Positions 1 through 7,927 of a DNA stretch of 44,702 bases are shown piece by piece. How positions within the stretch are numbered: the stretch's first letter is position 1; each line of letters opens with the position of its first letter. A program made the position numbers and the translations under genes. The DNA is from Clostridiales bacterium. Lineage in GTDB: Bacteria > Bacillota > Clostridia > Oscillospirales > CAG-272. The notes beneath the pieces were generated by a model, which had not been told where the DNA came from, ran no database searches, and was given only the letters and a program-made list of their open reading frames with translations. Where the stretch lies: the NCBI GenBank assembly GCA_022791195.1, contig JAAVYP010000051.1:1-44702 (forward strand), read 5' to 3'.

Positions 1-50
1 AATCTCATGGCTTCGTAACCCATATATTCGGATATTGATCCGAATTTGAG

Positions 51-203
51 GTTTGAGAGTAGGGTAATTTGATAGGGGACTCAAACCAGATTGATGCTGC
101 AGTATTCATCCATCAGGTTTGAGAGTAGTGTAAATTTGCAGGGGACTCAAACATCGCAAACCTCCTTTACAGTTTCATTGTAGTTTGAGAGTAGTGTAAT
201 TTG
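51..203 (+). CRISPR. Short decaying CRISPR array, type II-like repeats
   Basis: Two 36-bp repeats lie at 51-86 and 117-152, and a truncated third at 183-203, separated by two 30-bp spacers (87-116 and 153-182). The repeats start GTTTGAGAGTAG and end GGGGACTCAAAC, the form typical of type II arrays of Firmicutes read in the crRNA direction. The full repeats differ from each other in the middle (GGGTAATTTGATA versus TGTAAATTTGCA), and the third keeps only its first 21 bases, as expected at a trailer end. The 50 bases before the first repeat contain no further repeat at the expected spacing. No cas gene or recognisable tracrRNA is in the window; they could lie to the left of it. Confidence 0.85.
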
Positions 204-241
204 GGTTATGATCAAGGGTTTTCAGCTCCTCGGAAATTCAG

Positions 242-289
242 GTTGTTCTTACATAGTCGCCCCATCTGCTGCAATTTTGTAAGAACAAC
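242..289. repeat. 12-bp perfect inverted repeat beside the CRISPR array
   Basis: GTTGTTCTTACA at 242-253 is the exact reverse complement of TGTAAGAACAAC at 278-289, with 24 bases between. There is no T-run, so it is not an obvious terminator. It could be an RNA hairpin, an operator or a remnant of a mobile element end. The rest of 204-369 shows no gene. Confidence 0.6.
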
Positions 290-369
290 AGACCTTAAAA
301 ATCCAGTATTTATGCGGGTTTTCGGGATTGCGAATTTTTGATACCTACGTTATTATCAGAAAATATAAC

Positions 370-400
370 AAAAACCTTGCTCCTATGGAGCAAGGTTTTT
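370..400. terminator. Bidirectional terminator after the ydjIGH-like operon
   Basis: A perfect 14-bp stem (370-383 with 387-400) with a 3-base loop is flanked by A-run and T-run, so it can terminate in both directions. It lies 20 bases past the stop of the TPM-domain gene on the minus strand. Confidence 0.85.
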
Positions 401-420
401 GTGTCGTCCATATGTTATTC

Positions 421-1200
421 TTAAAACCGGCGGCCACTGCTATGCGAGCGCACGCTGCCCGAAGAACTGCTGTGTCCTGAAGCACGGCTTCCTGAAGAAT
501 TGCTGTTAATCGGCGTACGCACAACCGAAGTTCTCACATAGTCATTTCGCTGTTTGGAAAGAGCCAGTGATGATGCATCCGCATAAATTTGTACCCGCCT
601 GAGTACAGGATTTTTGCTTTTTGTATACACAATGATGAAAAAAATTACGCCCACAAACAGTGATATAACTGCAAAAACCGGTATATAATCTCTCGCTCGG
701 CGCCATGGATGCTGCGCATAATCGCCGCACTCATCTAACACAAAAGATATAACATCAAAATAGGCTTCATTTTGCAGCCCTTTTATTAACGTGCCGCTGT
801 CCAATATACGATCCAACCGTTTCAGCGTTAACACATCACAGGTATCGCCGAATGCAATGATTTCAATTTCCCTTTGCCCCACCCGGTTGTGGTTCATATT
901 CATCACCAGCATCACACCGCTTTTCTGCGTACCAAAGCCAAACCCATGCCGAAGGTAAAACGACTCTCCATATTGCCTTGCACTCTGCCCGTTTGCAGAC
1001 ATAGTTGTCAGCACGACCACGTCCATGCTGCTCTCCTGCGCGATCCGGCAGGCAGTGTCATGAAGCTGTTGCTTTTCCTCATCAGACAAAAGCGAAGCAT
1101 CATCATACACTTTATCGGCTGTATCAACAGCCTGTACGCAAAAAGAAAAGCAAAGGCAGAAAAACAGCGCAAAAAACAAAGATTTAATTTTTATGCCCAC
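421..1200 (-). CDS. ydjH: TPM-domain membrane protein, YdjH-like
   Basis: Predicted 259-residue membrane protein. A signal peptide (about residues 1-24, ending near VQA) is followed by a TPM domain (about 28-170; the fold seen in plant Psb32/TLP18.3 and bacterial YgcG), one transmembrane helix (about 172-194) and a cytosolic tail rich in Ser, Gly and Arg ending SSGRRF. The GTG start at 1200 was chosen because GGAGGG lies 5 bases upstream and the start overlaps the stop of the preceding zinc-ribbon gene, a normal translational coupling; the longer frame back to 1257 would run into that gene. Gene order with an SPFH protein and a zinc-ribbon protein matches Bacillus subtilis ydjI, ydjG and ydjH, whose products anchor PspA at the membrane. 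The role here is inferred from that context. Confidence 0.75.
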   Translation of the reverse strand: MGIKIKSLFFALFFCLCFSFCVQAVDTADKVYDDASLLSDEEKQQLHDTACRIAQESSMDVVVLTTMSANGQSARQYGESFYLRHGFGFGTQKSGVMLVMNMNHNRVGQREIEIIAFGDTCDVLTLKRLDRILDSGTLIKGLQNEAYFDVISFVLDECGDYAQHPWRRARDYIPVFAVISLFVGVIFFIIVYTKSKNPVLRRVQIYADASSLALSKQRNDYVRTSVVRTPINSNSSGSRASGHSSSSGSVRSHSSGRRF

Positions 1201-2318
1201 AGCAGCCCTCCCGCAAGACACAACAAAAATGTTCCTATCGACACAGCCAGCGAACAAAGGATTCCTTTTAATACGTCCACTGGAAGATCGCCAACCACCC
1301 GGCCGGTTTGCCCGTTAATTGCATAGATATAGTTTTTCTCTTTATATCGGCAGGAAAGCATCCAAACCGGAAGCAACGCATAAGACGACTGCTTTTTGGT
1401 CAGTGTATGACTTTTATGAAGAGGAACGACCGAAGAAAAACCTTTTACCGTATCCCGCAGCATATTCTGCATAGCCTCTTCTACTTTAGCATCAATCCGC
1501 GGCAGCACATCCTTGTCACTTTCATCATACATTTCGGCTAAAAAACCGGACAGATAAGACATATCAAAATCCTGCATATCCTCATATTGATAAGGCTCTA
1601 AGCAATCCATCATGGTATTGTCCATCTTTTTAGAAGCATCTGCCGGCACATGATAAAAAGCGGCGCTTCCCTCCCGAACAATGTTATAATGATTTGTCAC
1701 GGTTACGTGATACTGTCCGCTTCGATAACTGTGCACCTGCATGCCCTTCGCGTGAAAACCGCCCCATGCCTCGCAGTCGAATAACCAAAACGGTACATAT
1801 ATGCCATTTATTTCTTCAATCTGCGCATCGGTGCGAAAAACCTTTGGTACAAGGAATCTCTTTTTCAATTTCTTTTTGAAAATAGAAATGGCTTTTTCTC
1901 TGCCTATTTTAAACGGCAGCACTTTTTTAGGCTTATATACCCCCGACAAGCGATTTTGAATGATCATGGGATTATGGCAAAAAGCACAGAAAGTTGCCGC
2001 TGTGGTTTGCCCGGTCATCAGCTTAGCGCCGCAATCAGGACAAATATATGTATCAATTTCCTGCTCGAAAAATTCTTCTTGTTCCCGGTAGGATTCCTCT
2101 TGCTCGGCTGACAAATGCTCAGGCGCGGTTTCCCATTCCGGACAAGCGGGATTCTCTATTTCTTCGGTATTTTCGGTGTTTTCTTTACCATCAACACTTT
2201 CTGGCTTCACATCTTTATCAAAAGCACTGCCGCAGAATTGGCACAGCCACTTTTGCGCGTCCGCATCAAAGGAAATAGCCGCGCCGCAGCTAGGGCATTT
2301 ATAAACCACTACGCTCAT
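1191..2318 (-). CDS. ydjG: Zinc-ribbon membrane protein, YdjG-like
   Basis: A 375-residue protein with two N-terminal zinc ribbons (CPSCG...CQFCG near residues 8-30 and CPDCG...CAFCH near 95-115), a central soluble domain, and one or two hydrophobic C-terminal segments (about 350-373). Such proteins are often labelled TFIIB-type zinc ribbon or PriA-like, but no helicase or transcription factor domain is visible. The ATG at 2318 is preferred over the GTG at 2330 because GGAG sits 6 bases before it and the GTG overlaps that ribosome binding site. It lies between the SPFH gene and the TPM gene, and its stop overlaps the TPM start. By analogy with B. subtilis YdjG it probably takes part in a membrane-stress or membrane-domain complex; the metal sites suggest protein binding. 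Confidence 0.72.
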   Translation of the reverse strand: MSVVVYKCPSCGAAISFDADAQKWLCQFCGSAFDKDVKPESVDGKENTENTEEIENPACPEWETAPEHLSAEQEESYREQEEFFEQEIDTYICPDCGAKLMTGQTTAATFCAFCHNPMIIQNRLSGVYKPKKVLPFKIGREKAISIFKKKLKKRFLVPKVFRTDAQIEEINGIYVPFWLFDCEAWGGFHAKGMQVHSYRSGQYHVTVTNHYNIVREGSAAFYHVPADASKKMDNTMMDCLEPYQYEDMQDFDMSYLSGFLAEMYDESDKDVLPRIDAKVEEAMQNMLRDTVKGFSSVVPLHKSHTLTKKQSSYALLPVWMLSCRYKEKNYIYAINGQTGRVVGDLPVDVLKGILCSLAVSIGTFLLCLAGGLLWA

Positions 2319-2362
2319 GCAATTCTCCACGCTGCGACTATTTTAACAATTTGCTGACAACG

Positions 2363-2388
2363 CAAGCTTTGGCGCAGCACAAAGCTTG
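2363..2388. repeat. Intercistronic inverted repeat in the ydjIGH-like operon
   Basis: CAAGCTTT (2363-2370) and AAAGCTTG (2381-2388) form an 8-bp stem around a 10-base loop, in the gap between the SPFH stop and the zinc-ribbon start. It could be an mRNA processing or partial attenuation hairpin; no T-run follows. Confidence 0.4.
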
Positions 2389-2415
2389 TCGATTGACCGG
2401 TTGGCCTGCCTTTTC

Positions 2416-3660
2416 TCAATCTAAAGATTCCCCGCAATCAGGACAAAATTTTTCATTGTTCCCAGCCGGCTTTCCGCAGTTCGGGCAAATGCGGGACTCC
2501 GGCCTCTTGCTGCCGCAGTCAGAGCAGAAATTGCCTTCGTTTTCTTTTCCGCAAGTGCAACGCCAGCGTCCTGCCGGCGCTGCCTTGCCGCATTCGGAAC
2601 AAAATTTGCCTGTATTGTGAGTTCCGCAAACACAGCGCCAACCAGCTTTTGACTCACTATGTCTCTCTTCAATTTGCTGCTGGTTGTGACGACTCATGTC
2701 AGCAAGGCCGGCGCCCTGCATGCCAACGCCAATTCCCATAAAACCCTGCATAGCGCCGTTTGAGTTTGATCCGGCCGCTTCGATGCCGCGGGCGGCTGCC
2801 CCCTGCACATATCCCTCTCGAACAGCGGGATCACCAAGCATCGCTCCTTCACTGCGAATTTTGATAAGTTTTTTGGATTCTTCGTCAAAGGTAACACTTT
2901 TTATGCCAACTGACTGCACCTCCATGCCGCGCATGCGCCGCCAGTCCTCATCCATGATTTCACGCATATACCCGGTCAATTCGGTCGCTTTTGAAGCAAC
3001 ATGCGATGCGCGAACGCCGTCCACCGACATCCGGTTCAGCGCCGCCTGAAATTCACCCAAAAATTCCGACAAATACAATTCCTGAAAAGTGCTGCTCTCC
3101 ATACGGTCAGCATTTTTGTCAACCACCTCTGCATAGAAAAGAAGCGGATCTACAATTTTCACCGAAAAATAACCATGTGCTCTAAAATACAGCTCGGCAT
3201 TATAAAAAACATCAAAATAATTGACGGCATTTGTCGTACCAAACGGAATATCCCGAATTTCCTGCAAATTGATAAAGATCACCTTTTGCTCATACGGTGT
3301 TACGCCGGCATATCGAATCCTCTCGAACGTCTCTTTTAACGAAGCGCCAAACTCGCCGTTGAACAAAGACGGCAGCGAAGATTGATCGACCTTATAATAC
3401 CCCGGCTCTGCCGTATAATCCACCACCTTGCCGCCGTCCACAAGCATCATAAACTGATTGGGATAAACGTGAATAACCGAGCCGTTTGAAACTGTGTTTT
3501 CACTCCCCTTGCGATTGCCAAACCGTTTATCCTTTTTTCTCACCATCACGCCGGATGCCATCACAGTAGATGGAGTCAGACGATCTGCTTCAATAACCTC
3601 CAGCCATTGATCGGCGAGTCCGCCGCCAATGGCCCCTGCGGCTGCTTTTATAATTCCCAT
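2416..3660 (-). CDS. ydjI: SPFH-domain protein with C-terminal zinc ribbons, YdjI-like
   Basis: A 414-residue protein. The N-terminal part (about residues 1-270) is an SPFH/band-7-like domain of the group called virion core protein in many genomes, with no signal peptide or clear transmembrane helix. A Gly/Ala/Met-rich linker (about 280-325) follows, then three tandem zinc ribbons (CVCG...CSECG, CTCG...CSDCG, CPNCG...CPDCG). The start has AGGAG 9 bases upstream. This is the first gene of a three-gene minus-strand operon and matches B. subtilis YdjI, a flotillin-like protein that recruits PspA together with YdjG and YdjH. No pspA-type gene is present in this window. A 36-bp palindrome lies just upstream of the ribosome binding site. 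Confidence 0.8.
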   Translation of the reverse strand: MGIIKAAAGAIGGGLADQWLEVIEADRLTPSTVMASGVMVRKKDKRFGNRKGSENTVSNGSVIHVYPNQFMMLVDGGKVVDYTAEPGYYKVDQSSLPSLFNGEFGASLKETFERIRYAGVTPYEQKVIFINLQEIRDIPFGTTNAVNYFDVFYNAELYFRAHGYFSVKIVDPLLFYAEVVDKNADRMESSTFQELYLSEFLGEFQAALNRMSVDGVRASHVASKATELTGYMREIMDEDWRRMRGMEVQSVGIKSVTFDEESKKLIKIRSEGAMLGDPAVREGYVQGAAARGIEAAGSNSNGAMQGFMGIGVGMQGAGLADMSRHNQQQIEERHSESKAGWRCVCGTHNTGKFCSECGKAAPAGRWRCTCGKENEGNFCSDCGSKRPESRICPNCGKPAGNNEKFCPDCGESLD

Positions 3661-3674
3661 GTATCAAACTCCTA

Positions 3675-3710
3675 ATAATAAAAGTAAATCAAATGATTTA
3701 CTTTTATTAT
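3675..3710. promoter_or_regulatory. 36-bp palindrome upstream of the SPFH operon
   Basis: Two perfect 17-bp arms (3675-3691 and 3694-3710) flank a central AA. On the minus strand it lies from just above the AGGAG site to about 50 bases before the ATG, and a TATAAT hexamer (3706-3711) overlaps its distal end. This suits a dimeric repressor operator over the core promoter; a 5' UTR hairpin is the alternative. No convincing -35 was found. Confidence 0.55.
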
Positions 3711-3913
3711 AAAATATTTTTTCAGTTGATATATAGATTATTTTTTAAATTTTTCCTATAGCATATGCTTATTGTGAACTTTCCTTATCCTTGATTTGAC
3801 ACGTATGATTGCCGAGCACTCACAAACAATATAAATAGTAAAGTTTCACCTCATTCTCACCCTTTTTTATAAAGATAAGAAATAATAGGTTAATATTATT
3901 CATGGAGATTAAA

Positions 3914-4216
3914 ATGAAAAAAGCAATTTCACTTTTCTTAATGATTCTCTGCTTTACCGCGGCATTCTCTTCTTTCGGAACTGATTTGGATGAAAACGCA
4001 ATAGCCCAGTTAGACGAGATAGATTCTTCATATCAAGTCGCTCATACTGCCAATACAGGAACCGTCGCCGAAGCCGGCGTTGGCGCCTCCATACAACATG
4101 CCATGATCATCCGCGCTCACTCAGCCCATCCTTTTTCCTATCTAATCTTTTTAAACACCGTTCTTTTTTGCATATTGATGTTGGTGATCGCCGCTAAACA
4201 AGCAAAGTGGTTTTAG
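3914..4216 (+). CDS. Small hypothetical membrane/secreted protein
   Basis: A 100-residue protein I do not recognise. The start at 3914 is chosen because GGAG lies 6 bases upstream; the ATG at 3902 overlaps that site. Residues 1-20 form a signal peptide (MKKAISLF then a hydrophobic stretch), then comes a short acidic extracytoplasmic part, and residues about 75-95 form a second hydrophobic helix followed by KQAKWF. The topology suggests a tiny membrane-anchored protein with an exported segment. It stands alone between a divergent operon and a convergent gene. The region is AT-rich and the coding signal modest, so confidence is moderate. Confidence 0.5.
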   Translation: MKKAISLFLMILCFTAAFSSFGTDLDENAIAQLDEIDSSYQVAHTANTGTVAEAGVGASIQHAMIIRAHSAHPFSYLIFLNTVLFCILMLVIAAKQAKWF

Positions 4217-4339
4217 TGCCAGCTATCATGATCAAAGCCATTTTACCCTGCCAAACATTTATGAATACAACGACACACTAACTACGACAAAAAACAAACA
4301 CTACGAACACATAGACTATAATCATACTGAATAATACAG

Positions 4340-4376
4340 TAAAAAGGCGCAAGCAAAACGCCCGCACCCTTTTCAG
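4340..4376. terminator. Possible terminator between convergent genes
   Basis: An imperfect hairpin formed by AAAAAGGCGC and GCCCGCACCCTTTT lies between the small membrane gene (plus) and the TfoX-N gene (minus). The stem contains mismatches, so this is a weak call. Confidence 0.35.
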
Positions 4377-4411
4377 TATTATCATACAAATGAATTAAAT
4401 CATGCTTCTCA

Positions 4412-4741
4412 TCAGTCTTTTTGACTGCGCTTTTTCGGTTTAGGCTCGGGAAGCTCGGCCCAGGCTGCCTTCACAAACTGGGTCAGTTTTTCCCGATTTT
4501 CCACATCTTCTACAAGAAAATAGTTTTTAGCGCCCTCATAAGGCGGCGCTTCTGTCAAATCCGGCCATACACGCCGACCGGCCTCGGTAATTTTTACAAA
4601 AAGCTGGTTGTCGCAAACCAAAGCGATAATTTTGCCGTCACAATACAAACCGTATTCGCCAAACATTTTTCGATAGGTAATTTGGCCCGCATCGCTTAAC
4701 TGGTCAGCAACAAAAGCCACAAAATCTAAATTAGACGCCAT
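4412..4741 (-). CDS. TfoX N-terminal domain protein
   Basis: A 109-residue protein that is almost wholly one TfoX/Sxy N-terminal domain: the segments RKMFGEYGLYCDGK (about 24-37) and the YFLVEDVEN region are typical of the family, and a basic tail PKPKKRSQKD ends it. The gammaproteobacterial Sxy protein activates CRP-dependent competence genes, but single-domain homologues in Firmicutes have no proven role and are often annotated only by the domain. AGGGAG lies 7 bases before the start. It follows a GyrI-like gene with 21 bases between them on the same strand, so they are probably cotranscribed. Confidence 0.8.
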   Translation of the reverse strand: MASNLDFVAFVADQLSDAGQITYRKMFGEYGLYCDGKIIALVCDNQLFVKITEAGRRVWPDLTEAPPYEGAKNYFLVEDVENREKLTQFVKAAWAELPEPKPKKRSQKD

Positions 4742-4762
4742 TTTTCTCTCCCTGAATTCTTT

Positions 4763-5221
4763 TTACTCAGCACGCAGTCCTACATAAATATGTATTTCCG
4801 CATTGTCCATTTTATCATCCTGATATTCTTCAAAATCGCACTGAAACGACCTTGGCAAATCCATAGACCAAATCTCCTGCCAGGCAGCGCCAACCGCCTG
4901 CACCATATCGCCGTGAATTACAAACTTGGCATACCGGCCGGCGGGGATTTTACACACTGTGTAGGTATTCTCTGATGGCTCCCTCGTTGTTTCGCATGCG
5001 ACCAACGCCGTGTATTCCGCTTTTTCATCCCCTGCATAATCGGTATAAATGCCCAGCGCTTTCTCGTTTGCTTTATCGGCAATCGACGTATAGATCCCCT
5101 CATTAAAGAACCGCTGCCACAGACCGCCGATTACCGCGCCCGCATCAGGGGACATATTGCTCGTTCTGGCAGACACACCCACTGCAATTTTTTCTTCTAA
5201 GGTTACAATTTCATAATTCAT
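4763..5221 (-). CDS. GyrI-like small-molecule binding domain protein
   Basis: A 152-residue protein matching the GyrI-like/AraC effector-binding fold (SOUL-like, also in SbmC and BmrR): MNYEIVTLEEKIAVGVSART at the start, a central ALGIYTDY segment, CKIPAGRYAKF, and an acidic C-terminal half. These proteins bind or degrade hydrophobic cations or serve as ligand sensors next to regulators. The ATG at 5221 is preferred to that at 5287: AAAGGA lies upstream and family members begin at this point, whereas the upstream ATG has no ribosome site even though it would overlap the stop of the WYL gene. The neighbouring WYL regulator suggests a ligand-responsive pair. Confidence 0.8.
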   Translation of the reverse strand: MNYEIVTLEEKIAVGVSARTSNMSPDAGAVIGGLWQRFFNEGIYTSIADKANEKALGIYTDYAGDEKAEYTALVACETTREPSENTYTVCKIPAGRYAKFVIHGDMVQAVGAAWQEIWSMDLPRSFQCDFEEYQDDKMDNAEIHIYVGLRAE

Positions 5222-5283
5222 TGATAAGACCATCCTTTCTTTTGATGCTCTTATTCTATCAAAGCAATCCTGACAACTGTTTG

Positions 5284-6192
5284 TCATGATTGCATATATT
5301 TTTTCCGAATGTCTTCAGCAAAGGCCCGAATATCCTCTCTTAACTCGACAGGCTCTAAAAGCTCCGCGCCCTCTCCGAAAGAGGCAATCCAGCCCACAAT
5401 ACTTCTTTTATCGGTAAAACCAAAGGAAAATAACAGCGTGCCGTCCGGCTGCTCGGTAAAGCTTTCCAAGCCATACTCCTCCACCAGCCGCCATTTATAT
5501 GCGGGTTTGATGATGGCTTTCACCTGATAATTCGCCGGATAAAGCCGCTCGGTCGAAAAATCCGGTTCGGGAACACGGCGCTTGGTATAAGGATCACCGG
5601 CCTTCAGTTCCGCCATACGCCCCAACTTAAATAGGCGAAAATCCTTTCGCAGTTCGCACCATCCCCACACATACCAATTGGACCAATGAAAAATGATATT
5701 ATAGGGTTCGATCGTCCGAAGAGACTCTCCCTTAGGTGCAAAATACAGAAAAGAAACTTTCCGGCTGGATAGAATCGCCTCGTGCAGGCATTCGATTTTC
5801 GGAGAAAGGGATGTTTTATACCAAGAGGAAAGATCGATTAAAATATGTGCATCGCCGGCCAGCAGATTGGATGCCCCTGCCGACAGCTTTTCCATCAATT
5901 GAACATACCGATTCGTGCCGCTCACGCTGTCTAAGCTGCGCAGCCCGGCCAAAATAGCCTGCATATCCGATGTACTGAGCAGGGCGCGATCAATGATATA
6001 GCCATCCATAATAGAAACGCCGCCGTGAGAACCCGGCTCGGTCATCAAGGGAATGCCCGCCTGGCAGAGCGCCTCAATATCCCGATGGATAGTACGGCGA
6101 GACACCTCAAATTTCTCAGCCAAATAAGGTGCCGTTACCTTTTGCTGCTGCAGCAAAATAGACAAAATGCCTATCATTCGTTCAAGCTTCAT
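5284..6192 (-). CDS. WYL-domain transcriptional regulator (YafY type)
   Basis: A 302-residue DNA-binding regulator. Residues 1-60 are an HTH_11 winged helix (ISILLQQQKVTAPYLAEKFE, then VSRRTIHRDIEAL as recognition helix), about 135-220 is a WYL domain with the WYVWGWCELRKDFRLFKL core, and about 230-300 is the WYL C-terminal extension. WYL proteins sense nucleotides or other ligands and mostly act as transcription factors. Its start overlaps the end of the upstream kinase gene by 11 bases, so the two are translationally coupled. The GyrI-like gene just downstream is the likely partner or target. Confidence 0.88.
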   Translation of the reverse strand: MKLERMIGILSILLQQQKVTAPYLAEKFEVSRRTIHRDIEALCQAGIPLMTEPGSHGGVSIMDGYIIDRALLSTSDMQAILAGLRSLDSVSGTNRYVQLMEKLSAGASNLLAGDAHILIDLSSWYKTSLSPKIECLHEAILSSRKVSFLYFAPKGESLRTIEPYNIIFHWSNWYVWGWCELRKDFRLFKLGRMAELKAGDPYTKRRVPEPDFSTERLYPANYQVKAIIKPAYKWRLVEEYGLESFTEQPDGTLLFSFGFTDKRSIVGWIASFGEGAELLEPVELREDIRAFAEDIRKKYMQS

Positions 6193-6724
6193 GACACCCT
6201 TCCTCGCACAGCGGCAATTGTTTTAAAATCAATTCGATATTCTCGCTTACCGGCCTTGTTCCATCGATTTGTATGATGGGATGCTTATATCCCGACAGCC
6301 ATTCCTCCACTTCCTGTTCCTCTCGCTTGCTCACCATTGTAAAAAACGCTTCTTCTTTTGCATGCAAATCGCCGCCCGGCCGCATGCGGTCCCCAAAACG
6401 CTGAAACGAGCGCTCTCGTATCCGCTGTATGCGAACCTCCTTTGGTGCACGAATCCATACGGCATATTGAAAATAGCCCAAAAGTTCTTTTTCGCCCATG
6501 CCGTTCACCGCAGCGAACACAAAATCAGCATGCTTGCTTGCGGTATCTTTAAAGTGACTGATAACATCCCGGCGTGATCTTCCCGCAGTATAATCAGTAT
6601 TCATCCCACCGAAGCACAATGCCTCGTGATCGATAAAATAAAACCCCAGCGCATCGGCCAACGCCTTTCCCACGGTGCTCTTACCGCTGCCGTTTAACCC
6701 GCATACGATGATTCCGGTTCCCAT
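6182..6724 (-). CDS. P-loop nucleotide kinase-like protein
   Basis: A 180-residue protein with a Walker A motif GLNGSGKST at residues 9-17, an early FIDHEAL segment, and an Arg-rich lid region (RIQRIRERSFQRFGDRMRPGG, about 100-120). It is similar in size and layout to shikimate kinase or adenylate kinase-like enzymes annotated only as AAA family ATPase; the substrate is not evident. AAGGAA lies 6 bases before the ATG. It overlaps the WYL regulator gene and starts 53 bases after phoH ends, so it may be read through from the phoH promoter. Confidence 0.75.
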   Translation of the reverse strand: MGTGIIVCGLNGSGKSTVGKALADALGFYFIDHEALCFGGMNTDYTAGRSRRDVISHFKDTASKHADFVFAAVNGMGEKELLGYFQYAVWIRAPKEVRIQRIRERSFQRFGDRMRPGGDLHAKEEAFFTMVSKREEQEVEEWLSGYKHPIIQIDGTRPVSENIELILKQLPLCEEGCHEA

Positions 6725-6777
6725 TCACCATTCCTTTCGCCGTCAAACACATTTTACATTCATCGAAACGCAAAACA

Positions 6778-7815
6778 CTATTTGCGCTCTCTTGCCACAC
6801 GAAAATTTCGACTGGTGTTTTCCCTTTTACCAGCTTCCGCCTTTTCAAATGCTTTGACAATATCTTTCACAATTTTATTACGGACCACATCACGGTTGTC
6901 AAGACGGATAACCGAAACGCCTTCGACCGAGCCGATAATGGCCGCGCACTTTTCAAGACCGGAATCAGCCTTGTGCGGCAGATCAATTTGGGTGACATCG
7001 CCGGTGAGCACCATCTTCGACCCTTCGCCCAACCGTGTTAAGGCCATTTTAAGCGTAGAAACAGAAGCATTCTGACTCTCGTCGATGATCACTCTGGCCC
7101 GGTTCAACGTCCGGCCGCGCATATAGGCCAAAGGAGCAATTTCAATCACGCCCCGTTCGCGCAGCTTTTCTGCCTTTTCAGCGCCATAGATATCATAAAG
7201 CGCATCATACAACGGCCGCAGGTAGGGATCCACTTTTTGCGATAAATCGCCCGGCAGAAAGCCGAGCCGCTCTTCACCGGCCTCAATGGCCGGCCGGCTC
7301 ATGATAATGCGTTCGATGTCGCCCCTTTTTAATTCTTCTGCCGCCTGCGCCACTGCCAAATATGTTTTTCCGGTTCCGGCGGGACCTATACAGACCGTCA
7401 CCGCATTCTCTTTCATGGCTTTGCTGTACGTTTTTTGACCAAAGGTTTTGCACTTGACAGCGACACCGCGATGGGTCATGGTTACCGTGTTTTCCATGGC
7501 CTTCATCGTCTCTTCAATTTCACCGTCAGACGCATGGTCAATCAAGCGATATACAGTGTCATCATTCACCGTATCGCTCTCGCCCTGCTCATATATTTTT
7601 TGCAGCGACCGTATGACAGAAGCCGCTTTTTCCACCTTGTCCGCCTCTTCGCCCTTTACATCCACCATCGATTCACGCAGTACGATGGACACGGCAAAGG
7701 CTTTTTCAATCATGCCGGCAAAACGGTCAAACGTGCCAAACACCGCTTGTTGCTGCTCAATCGAGCTCATATAGATACTTTCCAGTTGCAATGGCGCTTC
7801 CTCCGTTATTTTCAT
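6778..7815 (-). CDS. phoH: PhoH family ATPase
   Basis: A 345-residue PhoH-like ATPase. An N-terminal KH-like segment (about 20-100) precedes the RecA-like ATPase core with Walker A GPAGTGKT, a VIIDESQN Walker B, and the TGDVTQIDLP motif. PhoH proteins are ATP-dependent RNA-associated enzymes usually found beside ybeY and after yqfD in Firmicutes. Here yqfC-yqfD lie upstream but a MATE gene separates them, and no ybeY follows. A TTGAAA-17-TATAAT promoter ends so close to the ATG (expected leader of about 6 bases) that no ribosome binding site fits before it; GGAAAG precedes an internal ATG at codon 16, which is a possible alternative start. Confidence 0.92.
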   Translation of the reverse strand: MKITEEAPLQLESIYMSSIEQQQAVFGTFDRFAGMIEKAFAVSIVLRESMVDVKGEEADKVEKAASVIRSLQKIYEQGESDTVNDDTVYRLIDHASDGEIEETMKAMENTVTMTHRGVAVKCKTFGQKTYSKAMKENAVTVCIGPAGTGKTYLAVAQAAEELKRGDIERIIMSRPAIEAGEERLGFLPGDLSQKVDPYLRPLYDALYDIYGAEKAEKLRERGVIEIAPLAYMRGRTLNRARVIIDESQNASVSTLKMALTRLGEGSKMVLTGDVTQIDLPHKADSGLEKCAAIIGSVEGVSVIRLDNRDVVRNKIVKDIVKAFEKAEAGKRENTSRNFRVARERK

Positions 7816-7827
7816 TTACATACAACT

Positions 7828-7856
7828 ATTATAATCAATACGCTTTTTATTTTCAA
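7828..7856 (-). promoter_or_regulatory. Sigma-A promoter of phoH
   Basis: Minus-strand TTGAAA at 7851-7856, a 17-bp spacer, and TATAAT at 7828-7833. The expected transcription start near 7821 is only about 6 bases from the first phoH ATG. Confidence 0.75.
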
Positions 7857-7927
7857 GCTATATATCATAATTGCCTATGACCGTATTCTTTCCCTGCGGC
7901 CAATGCTTCATGAGTCAATCGCCAAAA

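Noticed and set aside
3796-3830. TTGACA as promoter of the small membrane protein at 3914
   Set aside because: No -10 hexamer stands at 16-18 bp spacing after it.
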